NCBI GenBank assembly: GCA_038030265.1
Contig: CM075941.1
Location: forward strand, 11,098,001 to 11,162,000
Length of the DNA: 64,000 nucleotides
Source: Corythucha ciliata
Lineage: Eukaryota; Arthropoda; Insecta; Hemiptera; Tingidae
Direction of reading: 5' to 3'
Every line of letters begins with the position of its first letter. The stretch's first letter is position 1. The position numbers were made by a program, and so were the translations under genes. The notes beneath the pieces are model-generated. The model saw only the letters and a list, made by a program, of their open reading frames with translations, was not told the origin of the DNA and searched no databases. Below, one piece after another: positions 11,001-22,342 of the stretch.

Positions 11001-14000
11001 AAGTGACAAAACGCGGTAGGTAATGCACGGGTTGGGAACACTACCACGCTGCTAAAATTTAGAAATAGCGAAAATTCGCCGTTAAAATTGAGAAACATCA
11101 TTAGTTCTCGAATTAAGTGTCGTGAAATTTATAGTTTAAAAGTTTTGTTCCGACAGCAGCCTGTCGGGAAAAGTGTATTTCATTCATGCGACAATCGAGT
11201 CAAACCTCATAAGTTAGAACTATATCAATTAATTATGAATGACATTTAGGCCGTGGTATAGAAAGTAAAAATCATAAAATCGTGTTTATTTTTACCGCAG
11301 TCTCCTTTTTTGGCACCAACTGAGGGGGAACAACATGATGAAAATGAAAAATGAAACAGAGTCGCTTTGGTTGCCTATACGATATGAGAAGGCGGACTCT
11401 TGTTAGAGGAGTTATTTGCAATTGAAATATTTATCCAGGCCTAAATTTCATTCATAATTGATTGATATAGTTCTAACTTATGAGGTTTAACTCGATTGTC
11501 ACATGAATGAAATGCACTTTTCCCGACAGGCTGCTGTCGGAACAAAACTTTTTTCAGATTACGTTAATTTTCAGATCAGTTACTATAGGTTAAATGGTAT
11601 GTCACTATTTCACCATTGCGAAATGCGAAGTGCCTGGGTTTGAATCCAAACAATTTTTTTGTTGTTCCTCCCTTTTTGGCCCACCTCAGGATTTTTTACT
11701 CAAGATTTATTAGGCTGTAGGCAAATCAAATAAAAGAGACGGCTCAAAATACAATGTCAGTGAAATTTTTTGGTAATTGGGTGGCCCTGTAAGGCATAGC
11801 GTTAATTTAATAGCTCCCCTCCGCCGAGAACTCCCCTGCCATATCAACGTATTTGGTTCACTAGGGTCTCATACGAAAGCGCGTTCATTTTTCATTACTC
11901 GAGTCAATTTTGGGGGCAATTGCAGCAACAGCCGTGCGGTAGCGAATTTTCAACTAATTCAACCCCCTCTTTCACACCGTTCCCGTGGGCCGATTCTACT
12001 GGATCGTGAACTCGTACGAGATATTCACGATATTGATTTTTAGACCAAAATTGGTTGCCCTAAGTGAAAAATTGCGACCGTGGTCGTGCTAACAAGCGAG
12101 GGGCCATATACAGGGTGTTTCAGGACGAATGCCGTATATTTTAATATGTTGTAGTACTAAGTAATTGCGACCAAAATCACCCTATTAACATAGGGTCGAA
12201 AATGATTTCTCTTGAAGTTTCAGGCACATTTGTGTATTTTTAGCCACTTGCTGTTTTTCCTCTAAAAAGTCGTTACAACGACTAAACCTCTTTCTGTACC
12301 CTTAAACTGCTGACGTTTTTGGAAAGATCACACAATTTTACGGGACGACCTAATTTGCAGAATGAACAAAAGGCTGCAGAATGGGTGTTTAAGATTTTTC
12401 ACGGGCTCCAAAATTCGTATGTGAGTTCAACTAAGTACCGGACAATAGTTACCTCTCAGTTACTTGCACATTTCCGAAAAGTACAAGTACTTGTACGTGA
12501 GAGGTACCCTGCAGAATGAACAAAAGTCTGCGGAATGGAGTGTTCAAGATTTTTCACAGGCTCCAAAATTCGTATGTGAGCTCAACTAACTACCTGACAA
12601 TAGTTACCTCTCAGTTACTTGCACATTTCCTAAAATTACTAGTACTTGTACCCAAGAGGTACCCTGCAGAATGAACCCCATTCTACAGACTTTTGTTCAT
12701 TCTGCAGGGTACCTCTCGGGTTCAAGTACTAGTACTTTTCGAAAATGTGCAAGTAACTGAGAGGTAACCATTGTCGGGTTGTTAGTTGTGCTCACATACG
12801 AATTTTGGAGACTGTGAAAAATCTTAAACACCCCATTCTGCAGACTTTTGTCCATTCTGCAGGGTGCCTCTCGGGTTCAAGTACTTGTAATTTTCGGAAA
12901 TGTGCAAGTAACTGAGAGGTAACTATTGTCCGGTACTTAGTTGAACTCACATACGAATTTTGGAGCCTGTGAAAAATCTTAAACACTCCATTCCGCAGAC
13001 TTTTGTTCATTCTGCAGGGTACCTCTCACGTACAAGTACTAGTACTTTTGGGAAATGTGCAAGTAACTGAGAGGTAACTATTGTCGGGTAGTTAATTGAG
13101 CTCACATACGAATTTGGAGCCTGTGAAAAATCGTAAACACCCCATTCTGCAGACTTTTGTTCATTCTGCAGGGTGCCTCTCAGGTACAAGTACTAGTACT
13201 TTTCGGAAATGTGCAAGTAACTGAGAGGTAACTATTGTCGGGTAGTTAGTTGAGCTCACATACGAATTTTGGAGCCTCTGAAAAATCTTAAACACCCCGT
13301 TCTGCAGACTTTTGTTCATTCTGCAGATTAGGTCGTCCCCAATTTTACTTCAGGAAATGTCGATCAACATCATTTTAGTTGCCTCCAAAAAATTCAGTAA
13401 TTCGTTAAAAATGAAGAAAGGAGGCGTTTTCGAATTTTCCTGTGTACGTCAACGCCAGTTTCTGACCAAGTGATCATAGTGAAAATGTTTCGCCAATTGC
13501 AGTAAAACATCTCCATCTTGTGAGCTTTTAATTGTTTTTTGAAGAATTGAAATCAGTTCATTTTTAAATGAGATATTGTTCCTAACGTGTGAAAAAACAC
13601 GGAGTAAGTCATCAATTAAGGCATGGGTCAAACTTTCTTAAACGCGTTGTTACAAAGTAAATTTGGTTTTTGCTGATTCTTCAGTTTAATAACCTGTCTT
13701 AAATTTCCAAAATGAAATGCACTATAAGTGACAAAGGACAAAACTCCCAATACATGTATCCCCCCTCCCCCTGACTGTCAACTTTTAAGATATTGGGGGA
13801 AAACTTGGTATGTATGTTACCGTCAAAACCCGAAATCAGTCAAAACCCGAATTACCTAGACGTAACTAGCTTTACCTAAGCTCCTTAGCTAAAACTAGTA
13901 TTTACTAGGTAAATCTAGAATTGACGATGGAGGTCAGGGAAAACTAGAATTTACGGATGAATTGTTCCTTATTAATATAATATTAGTTTTTGCTAGTTAA

Positions 14001-17000
14001 AACTAGTAAAAACTGAATAACTCAGTCAAAACAATAAGTTTTGCTCTGCCAACGGTGCTGGTGCCAACCGTCTAAATTTGGGATTGAAAAATTCAAAATA
14101 CCACAACCGCATGCCGTGCATCAACAAATGAACTGTCTTTACGAATGCGATTCTTTTAATTTTCAATTCGTTATTGGTTTCGTACCTACTAATAAATTCT
14201 TGGATTTCTTTTTTCGTTCAGTTTTAGTTGTTTGTCAGACCATTTGCCTGGAAAATTTTTATGGTCAGGAATTTCGGGTTTTTACGGATTTCGGGTTTCA
14301 ACGGTGACCCCAAGTGGCTACAACTAGTTTTAACTACAAAATTTTTAGTAAAAACTAGAATTGTCTGGCAACTTTGGACAATTCTAGTTTTGCCTAGTGA
14401 ATACTAGTATTCACTAAGGGGCATTGATAAAACTAGTTCTGACTAGGCTATTCGGGTTTTGACTGATTTCGGGTTCTGACGGTAACATGTACATTGAATA
14501 AATCAACCTAAAATGTATTCTGAAGGACACCTACGTATTTTAATCATTTCCAATCATGACCAACAGCTGCTCTTTTGTTTTTCGTTTTCTTGTGATGCGT
14601 TTTTCCCAGAGTGAATATTTCTCACACACAATCTGTACCAATTTCAGGAAGTGCAAAATCTACTCGATGGAGACGAAATTAATCGCATTATTTTTTATCA
14701 CTGGGTGTTCGAGAATCAGTATTCCGTTCCTCTTACTCTTTTTTCGGACGATGCCACGTTTACCCGAGACGGTATGAACAACAGTCGAACTGGCGCCAGT
14801 GGGAGGATTTTTATGAATGTTTGGTGTGGAATGATAGGGAGGGATCTTATTGGTCCTCACTAAACCGATTAATTAGCAAAAGCCAACAAATTTACTCTGT
14901 TATCAAACGCGTTTAAGGAAGGTTCACCTATGCCTAATTGAAGACTTACCCGTGTTTTTTCACACGTTAGGAACAATATCTCATGGAAAAATAAGCCGAT
15001 TTCAATTTTTCAAAAATCATTTGAAAGCTCTCAACACGGACATGTTTTACTGAAATTGGCGAAAAAGTTTCACTGTGTTCACTTGGTCAGAAACTGGCGC
15101 TGACGTACACAGGAAATTTGGAAAACGCCGCTTTCTTCATTTTTAACGAAGTACTGAAATTTTTGGAGGCAACTATAATGATGTTGATCGACATTTTCTG
15201 AAGTAAAATTGTGTTATCTTTTCAAAAACGTCGGCAGTTTAAGGGTAAAAAAAAAGGTTTAGTCGGTGTAAGGTCTTTTCAGAGGAAAAACAGTGAATGG
15301 CTAAAAATTCACTAATGTGCCTGTAACTTCAAGAGAAATCATTTGCGACCCTATGTCAATAGAGGATTTTGGTCGCAATTACCTAGCACTACAACATATT
15401 AAAATATACGGCATTCGTCCTGAAACACCCTGTATATACATACATAGCAATCGAACCGACCTCGGGATTCGTGTTCTAGGGGTTCTGAAACGTGAAAAAA
15501 AAGTATCACAACCCATATGTGCGACCATCAGGGCGAGACCAATAGTGCATTTTTGGAATGAAATGCACTAAAAATAATGATTTTTTGACAGAAATGGATG
15601 GATAGATCTTCATTTTTTGGTTTGAAAAAAAAGGTTACATTTATAATTTAAATTCGCCCCTTCTGAAGGCATTTTTGTGGCTAAAATTGCAAATTCATGC
15701 ATGGCTATAGTATAATGTTAAAAAATACGCTAATTCACGGCTAGAACTGAAAAGAAGCAATAATCTGTACCTATAAAAGTTATGTAGTTTTGTTAATGCG
15801 GTGGAAAAGGTGAGAACCCGCTGATTTGCGGGTAATATTTAGAAAATGAAATAATCAGACAGGTCAAAATTAAGAGAAAGGTTAATTTTAAGCCTAAAAA
15901 TTGAGAAAATTGCTAATTTGCGGCTAAAAATTGAAAAAATCGCCAATTACAGCTGATATTGTGCTAAACGCCAATTATTTGTGACTAAAATTGAGAAAAT
16001 TCACTAATTCACAGGTTTGAAACGCTATACGCGACGCGCCGCCGCTACAATTTAAAAAAAGCGCTAATAATTCGTGGTTGAAATTGAGAAAAATTCTAAT
16101 TTGCGCCAATTTGCGGATTCTGAAGGCAACTTTTCAGGCTGAAATTGAAAAAATCCGCCACTTTATAGCAATAGGCGAAGAAACCGCTAATTCGCGAGTA
16201 AACTGAGAAAAATCGCTCATTCATTGCGTGTGGTGAACCAAAAAAATCCTAGTTCGTGAAAATTTTTTCGCTTTTAGCCATGATGATGTTTTTCAAGATT
16301 GAGTCACAAACTTGCGTTCTGAATAAGCTGAGATTTCATGTTTTTGTAATTTTTATGAGTAAAGTAGCGCTTTTTCTCACTGCCATTGGTGAATTATCGA
16401 TTTTTCACTACATGGTATTCGTGAATTAGCGCGGTTCGTAATTTTAAACGCAAATTACACACAATTGATGTATTCTACACTTCATCCGCGATTTTAGAGC
16501 TTTTTCTTAATTTTAGCCGTCAAGCAACGTTTTATCTCGCATATTAGCTACGTATTTTTCTTAATGATATCTGTGATTTACCACTTTTTCTCACTTCTGT
16601 CCGTGAATTAGCCATTTGTGTCAATTTCAGACCCAAATTAGCCTTATTTTAAATTTTGGTCTGGATTAAAGTGGGCACTTAGCGGGGGATTAGTCGCCCA
16701 TGAGGAGGCGCGATTTGTAGCGTTTTCAATTTGCACATAAATCCGAGGGGCGCCAAAATCTAACGTTAAAAATGATAATTTACCACCACAATGGCGGGCC
16801 ATTGTGAAAGGCCACCCCTGGTCTAAAACAATGAGCGCAAAAGTCAAATATGGAGTACCAGCGTTAGCCACACACGTTTATACTTTCTAGGTGTGGCTAT
16901 AATGACATTATAGAGGCGTGGAAAATGACTTTGATATTGGCAAAACCGTGCATTCGCGCTTCAAAAGTGGCCAAATTGCGACCATTCTATTCCACACACC

Positions 17001-20000
17001 ATTGAAGATGGCCAAACTGAAAAATTCGTATCCTAAAATAACCAAAGTCCCTAAAAATGTTAGTTTTCAAAGTATTTCGCACTGAAAAAGATCAAACCGG
17101 TTATTCGCGCCCTTTGGAAAGCGTTTCGCCCCTTGAAACGCTAAAAGCTACCTAAACTGTGACTGATCTGAGCCCTAAAATTGACCATAGTATCATATTC
17201 ACGCGCTTAAAGTGGCCGTATACTGACACTTCCCACCCTAAAAAATGACTGAACTGACGAACATGCCTTGAATTCGCAAAGACGAACCACTCGCGCTTCA
17301 AAAATGGCCAAAATTGACCGCTCGCGTGCCATGAAAATGGGTGAACCTATGATTCGTGCCCCAACAATCACTTGTAAACTTAATCATTTACGATAATTCG
17401 GGTTGAGAACTATGGATTTTCCAAGCCCCTCCCTCAAAAACTGTCAATTTCGTTCTAGGAACTGTAGCGAAGCGACACAGTACAACGTTGTGTTCGAATA
17501 AAAAAAAGAATTCATTCGATTTCCCGAACCCAACAATTGACAATTGACAACTTGACTTTAAAAGAAAAGTATAAAGTTCATTTTTAGTTACGTTAACAGC
17601 TCGATTGTGTCTCCCACAGAACTGCCAATTTCGCCCTTTGCAGCATTCAATTTCGTCCTTTAAACTGTCAATTTTTGTCTTTACTAAACTATCAAATTCG
17701 CCCCAGGAACTACAGTTTTGACTTGGAAACTGTTAATTTCCTCCCACATAACAAAAGATCCCTATCCGAGGGAGAAATATCAGACAATTCGGGCTCAGAC
17801 CATGGGGCCCGATCCCCTTCGCCGGAAACTGTCGAGTACTAGAAATTGTCAATTTCGTTCTTGGAACTGCCAATTTTGTCCCATAAACTTTCAATGTTGT
17901 CGTATAAACTATGAATTTCGTCCTTTTATACTGTCAATTTCGTCCTCGCAACTGTCAATTTCGTCATTGAAACTGTCAATTTTGTCCCGTAAACTAAATT
18001 CCGCCATAGAAACTGTCAATTTTGTCCCATAAACTTTCAATTTTAAGCTATAAACTGTGAATTTCATCGAATGAACAGTCAATTTCGTCCTCGTAACTGT
18101 CAATTTCGAACTTAAATTGTCAATTTAAACCTTCCTCTTCTTCTCAGGAACCACTAGCATGCCACCTACTGTTCGAAGACCAACTATTGAGAGTTGTAGT
18201 TCCTGAGAAGAAGAGGAAGGTCTATACAGGAGTAACAACCGGGAAAGAAGGGAGAGGAGTTGGACTATTCTGTCAATTTCATCCTAGAAATGGCAATTTC
18301 TTCATTTGAAACTGTAAATTTTGTCGTTCAAAACTGTCAATATTTCGTCTTGGAAACTACCAATGGACATTTGTCCCGGAAACTGTACGAGAAACTGTCA
18401 ATTTGGACCTATAAATGCCAATTTTCTCATTCAAAACTATCAATTTCGTCCTATGAACTGTCAATTTTGTCCTATAAACTATCAATTTCTTTTTTCGTCT
18501 TATTAACTGTAAATTTATTCCTGGAAACTACTGATTTCGCCCTGGAAACTGTCAATCCCTAAAATCTATCAATTATCCCTCCTACACAATTAATTTTAAT
18601 TTTTTTTTAGAAAGTTCCAAAGTGGAGCAGACGAAAAGGGAGAGGAGTTTCGACAGTTGGGGAGTGTTGATCTGGATCTGAAGAATCCTTGCCCACCAGG
18701 GCTGCCCACTTGGGTGGCCATGGAAATGGGGGAGGGGAGGTCCAAATTAGTAGCAAATGCATATCAATTCACAATTCCATATTCGCCATAAGCGAGTCGA
18801 TATAGCTGGAATCTGTGGATTTCACTTCCATTAGCGCAATCCTTGCACATTTGGCACTTATAAACAAGTTAATTTCTCGGGTTTGATCCTTTCGGAATTC
18901 ATATTTTGTGGATTATTGCTCACAGAAAGCCATATTCATTCGGAAAGCCTATTTTTACTGGATTGTCTCCCTAAAAAGCCAATTTCGAGGGGTTGACTCA
19001 TTCAAAAAAGTCATATCGCTGGTAAAGGCACTTCAATGTCAAAATTTCATGGATTTGACGCTCACACAACCCAATTGCGTTGTTTTGACCTTGTGCGTCT
19101 TTAAAAAATTAATTTGTGAGGGTTTGACTTGTTCTAATCTCTAATGCGTGTAAAGAACCAATTTCACAAAGTTGGCATCCTAAAAAAGCAAATTTCACGG
19201 GGATCCCGTTAAATCGATGCTAAGGAAGGGAAATCCTCTAAATTGGGGTTTGAACGGGCCCGATCCTCTTCTAACCATAGAACGTGTCAAACTCCGAAAT
19301 TGGGCATTATGGAGGTCAAGGCGAGCTAATAAGCCCCAAAGTGAATTTCGCCCTCCGTCAACTATCACATAGGCATAGACTGACACATACATGAACTGAC
19401 TGTTGTATACGTAGTCACGAAATCACGTTGTTCTGTCCAAAACTGGTAGTTTTGTCGGTGGTAATGACTATTTGGCTATTATGGGTTGATCGCTGGGCCC
19501 CCGCAGGGCAGGAGTTATAGGTACATGTAATTGGTAGTTAGGTGCTTTAAACTTCGACTCCCTTCGACTGAGGGAAAGATTGCATTTCCAAAAAAATGTA
19601 TTAAATCCGTTTACGGCACTAATTAAAATTTGTGCCCAACAAACTTTCAGTTTCGTAGCCGAGGATTCGAAGTTTCATATACCAACTGTCACGAGTGTGA
19701 ATTCATTTATTTCTTATTAGTAGATACTCACGCTCGTTTGTTTCATTCGATTAGGTCTACGATGTATGGTTGACACGTATCGGCAACGAACAGCTCCGTC
19801 AGCTTCATCCCCTTGTCGTCTACTATGGTCGTCGCGTATGCGGGCGTCACTTTAGCCATCACTGCAAATTGCCCAATTCAACGAAATTAAAACAGCGAAG
19901 CCTGCCCACCCTTCATCTCCCAGCCTTTTGTGAAGAGTCGACGGAGGAAAATTCCATTATTCGTCTGTCTTCGCACGACCATTCCGCAGTGTCCGAGGAT

Positions 20001-21416
20001 GAACCACCATCAATGAATAAGCATCGTAAATATCGAATACAAATTTTTATGCTTTAATGTCAACTCTTCTAATTTGCCGCCATTTTAGATTCTAGTCAAA
20101 GCCTCTCTGGAAGGAATTTGAGTTTCCAGCAAATATTTGATGGTAATTTCACAGTAATTTTAAGAATTTCCATATTTCCAATGAAGTTATCGCCCATCAT
20201 TGTTGTATTAAGACAGTTGTTACCCAAGTTATCGACACTTTACGGGCAAAGGAGAAAAAATTCGAAACGACTTTATTTTATCGCAACGGGAGTGCCTAAT
20301 TTACTGACCCAGAGTTTTCTCTACTGACCAGGCACTTAAAATGCTCCGATCGAGCTGAAACTTGGCATACAATTTACGCGTGGGTCAATACGACTTGTCC
20401 TCAAATTTGATCCCGATCAAGATCAAATTTGAGGACAAGTGTGAATTGTATGCGGAGTTTCAGCTCGATCGGAGCATTCGTAGTGCCCGGTCAGTAGAGA
20501 AAACCCTCTGGTCAGTAGGATTTTCCGGGTTTTCCCGAGTTTCCCTGAACCGATCGGGATCAAATTTGAGGAAAGTCGTATTGACCCACGCGTAAATTGT
20601 ATGCCAAGTTTCAGCTCGATCGGAGCATTTTAAGTGCCTGGTCAGTAGAGAAAACTCTGGGTCAGTAAATTAGGCACTCCCTATCGCAACGTTTCGTCGA
20701 CACAACACGATGACCTCTTCAGGCACTTTTATTACATATAAACAAAAATCTTTTATTACATATAAACAAACCAACATGAACAATTTCCAATGAGTATAGC
20801 CAAAAACAACACAAATTACCTGGAAAATTTTTTTCAAATGAAAAAGTCAAGAAAACATCATGAGAATTAGTATCAGGCATCAGAATGAATTAGTTTTTTC
20901 ATGACTTGATGTCCCTCATCGGGTGTTTTCTTGACTTTTTTCGAATTTGTTCTCCTTTGCCCGTAAAGTTTCGATTACTGGGATAACAACTGTTTTAAGA
21001 ATTTCCACAAAAAGAGTAAAATTTGTCGGTTTATTCTTAGAATTAGCAAGAGACTATAACAACGACACTGAAATGCCACCGACTATTGAAATGGTGGACT
21101 CTGATGTTACAACTTTACTGAATCTCGATTACTCGTACTTGGTGAACGGTAATTAATATTTTACGGCTTCCTTGGACAAATTGGACTCCTCTGACGCTCA
21201 TATTCTTACATTTCAGACACATCGTGTGTTCCGAACGATGTGGCCATAAGCGCAGCTCTGAGTTCTTTCGGTAGTACCCCCATCCATCCCCTTCCCGAGC
21301 ACAAATCGCTAATTTTCTTGTTTTAATCAGACGAAAGTCTTTTGACTGCCGATATTGCAACGTCTCCCAGCCGACATGCCGTCCCCGAAGCGTCCGCGTC
21401 CGTCCCAACAGACTGA
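8021..21416 (+). CDS. THAP-domain DNA-binding protein
   Basis: Six exons: 8021-8101, 19755-20025, 20089-20142, 21041-21148, 21217-21270 and 21331-21416. All junctions keep frame and give 217 residues. The zinc-coordinating C2CH THAP module is split by the first, 11.65-kb intron. Exon 1 supplies KCSVPGC and HRFPIF. Exon 2 supplies VYDVWL, VCGRHF and LPTLHLP, in the order and spacing of the family. The rest is acidic and polar with no recognised domain; no transposase domain follows. THAP proteins bind specific DNA sites and mostly act in transcription. The frame of exon 1 is open upstream to 7811, but the extension is low-complexity Lys/Arg and probably 5'UTR. An internal ATG at 8030 is an alternative start. 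The large intron is full of transposons. Confidence 0.85.
8102..11136. other. THAP intron 1, left part: repeats, no gene seen
   Basis: AT-rich sequence with several G or C runs (8469-8481, 8881-8888, 8946-8956, 9250-9259, 9728-9738). A 24-bp hairpin pairs 9439-9462 with 9491-9514. The inverted copy of the 2050-2190 repeat lies at 9692-9840. Family A units in minus orientation occupy 10740-11100, with their order matching 1240-1440. Confidence 0.55.
11137..11553. mobile_element. MITE with ~115-bp terminal inverted repeats
   Basis: The left arm 11138-11251 (AAAGTTTTGTTCCGACAGCA...) is mirrored at 11437-11552 with only a few differences. The roughly 185-bp centre has no coding sequence. It lies in THAP intron 1. 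Confidence 0.8.
12342..13340. mobile_element. Foldback transposon made of ~155-165-bp satellite-like units
   Basis: Termini GGGACGACCTAAT and ATTAGGTCGTCCC form inverted repeats, flanked by an exact 8-bp duplication AATTTTAC (12334-12341 and 13341-13348). Inside are about two units in plus orientation, a turn near 12675, then about four units in minus orientation. Each unit carries TAGTTACCTCTCAGTTACTT and CAAGTACTNGTAC palindromes. The element interrupts the left TIR of the surrounding mariner-like element. The right TIR (15203-15210) keeps a single AATTTTAC, a built-in empty site. The 8-bp duplication suggests hAT-type mobilisation. Confidence 0.88.
13815..14487. mobile_element. Nested TIR element with 4-bp TGTA duplication
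   Basis: Ends are TGTTACCGTCA and TGACGGTAACA. TIRs extend about 40 bp with AACCCGAAATCAGTCAAAAC. TGTA precedes (13811-13814) and follows (14488-14491). The interior is rich in CTAGTTTT / AAAACTAG words; no transposase is seen. Confidence 0.8.
14635..14863 (+). pseudogene. Mariner-like DDE transposase fragment
   Basis: The frame contains LFSDDATFTRDG followed by NVWCGMIGRDLIGPH, which match the second catalytic Asp block and the NVWxGIIGxxLIGPxxLP block of IS630/Tc1/mariner-type transposases of arthropods. About 20 residues normally present between the two blocks are shortened, and a stop follows GPH. The N-terminal DNA-binding half and the last catalytic residue are absent. It sits in the centre of the 12111-15432 element, so it is probably the remnant of that element's own enzyme. 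Confidence 0.7.
15640..16640. repeat. Degenerate short-repeat array, family A, orientation switching near 16300
   Basis: Units GCTAATTTGCGGCTAAAA and TTGAGAAAAATCGC (minus sense) run to about 16260. From 16370 units in plus sense (TTTTTCTCA ... GAATTAGCG) follow. There is no coding content. Confidence 0.65.
16860..17350. repeat. Degenerate short-repeat stretch, family E
   Basis: Loose repeats with TCGCGCTTCAAAA / AATGGCCAAA cores at about 30-40-nt spacing, all within THAP intron 1. Confidence 0.45.
17440..18570. repeat. Degenerate tandem array, family B (AACTGTCAATTTCGTCCT)
   Basis: A roughly 19-20-nt unit recurs dozens of times, with variants TTTTGTCCCATA and TTTCGTCATTG. The translations at 17718-18032 and 18260-18562 are repeat reading frames. 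A 23-bp perfect stem (18129-18151 with 18199-18221, CCTTCCTCTTCTTCTCAGGA) is embedded and may be a small inserted MITE. Confidence 0.75.
18600..19754. other. THAP intron 1, right part
   Basis: Family C-like units occur at 18880-19230 (CCAATTTCGNGGGTTTGACTC). No gene was recognised in the remainder. Confidence 0.45.
20213..20994. mobile_element. TIR element in THAP intron 3
   Basis: A roughly 60-bp inverted repeat starts ACAGTTGTTACCC (20213) and ends at 20993. It includes CTTTACGGGCAAAGGAGAA in both arms. TTAAG occurs next to both ends (20208-20212 and 20995-20999), fitting a TTAA-type or 5-bp target duplication. It is itself interrupted by the 20288-20681 element. Confidence 0.75.
20288..20681. 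mobile_element. Mutator-like MITE with exact 9-bp target duplication
   Basis: Nearly identical TIRs of about 130 bp begin GGGAGTGCCTAATTTACTGA. The duplication TATCGCAAC is exact (20279-20287 and 20682-20690). A 9-bp duplication and a G-initial TIR fit MULE families. Near-identity of the arms suggests a young insertion. Confidence 0.88.
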
Positions 21417-22342
21417 AGCTCTGAAGTAACTTTTTATTTTTAATTTTTCGTGTAAAAAGGGTTTATGCGCCGCAATTCGTGTCTGTGTTAGGGCCTTATT
21501 TTCACACTAGGAGAAAAAAAGACGTCGACGCGCGAGTCTCCATTCGCCTAGATTATAATTCAGGCAGCGCTGCAGTTGGCCATTTTGGGAAACAGTTGTT
21601 GTGGGTGATTTCCATTAGAAACTAGTAGAAGACTGCCCACATGAGCTAGTTCCCTAGTGGCCAACGACGGCGCTGCCCGAATTATGAAATAGACGAATAG
21701 GGTTCTATGTGTTTTTACTGTAAGAGTCGGGCGCTGACGCGCGCGTCGGCGTCTTTTTTCTCCGAGTGTGAAAAGGCCCTTAGTGTTCTGTTGGCGGGTA
21801 AAGCCCTTCGTATTGCACCCCTAATTACCTCCCCTCCCCCTTCCACCCTTCGTCATAATTGTGGAGTATTTTGCGTAGAATCATGGCTGTTGATGGTGCT
21901 ATTCCAAGTGCTACGTCCTGTGTTCATTATAATGTGATCGTTTTAAAAAAGTATTAGGTATTTTGATATGTAATAGATTTACCGAAGAATTTGAATCGTA
22001 ATGAGAGCGAGATTCGCGACAATCCCTCGTTAGATGAGCTAGTTACTTAAATTATTTCATTTTAAAGGTCTCATGCTAGAAAATGATCTGATTTAATGAG
22101 TTTTATTGTTTTTTTTACTTCGAAACGTCGTCCAATGCTCTGGTTTTGGTAGACCCCTGTGTTTTTGACGCGCCACGAAAATAAAACGTTGCGTATTTTG
22201 CAAGCTTGTGACGTCTCTTTCCCGCCGTTTGCGTCGCGCATGTGTCGTGCCGCATTGAAAAAAGGTTTCCTCATTCTTATCACCGCTTCACCGGAAATTC
22301 GAGCGATAAGACCCGTATTTTCCGAGGAGGGTTTTCTACGTT
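21417..22342. other. Intergenic between THAP and GATC
   Basis: It contains the MITE at 21489-21782. The rest, including the probable GATC promoter region just before 22343, shows no clear TATA box. Confidence 0.5.
21489..21782. mobile_element. Palindromic MITE (TAGGGCCTTNTTTTCACACT ends)
   Basis: The two halves mirror each other almost throughout: AGACGNCGACGCGCG near the ends and GGCAGCGC / GCGCTGCC further in. GTGT occurs on both sides (21485-21488 and 21783-21786). Confidence 0.75.

Larger units (their letters stand above)
12111..15432. mobile_element. Mariner-like element with ~560-bp terminal inverted repeats
   Basis: The ends are CAGGGTGTTTCAGGACGAAT and its complement, each next to a TA target dinucleotide. 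The left arm runs 12111-12341 and resumes at 13349-13670 after an insertion. The right arm is 14870-15432. The centre holds a broken transposase at 14635-14863 and a nested TIR element at 13815-14487. Flanks resemble 44395-44560, where the same repeat lacks the element. Confidence 0.85.

Noticed and set aside
11580..11660. tRNA-like stretch with GGGTTTGAATCCA (B-box-like)
   Set aside because: A consistent cloverleaf could not be drawn: the anticodon stem gives a wrong-size loop, and the acceptor stem does not pair. At most a SINE remnant.
17440..18570. Possible CRISPR-like array
   Set aside because: The genome is eukaryotic, units are degenerate, and there are no unique equal-length spacers.
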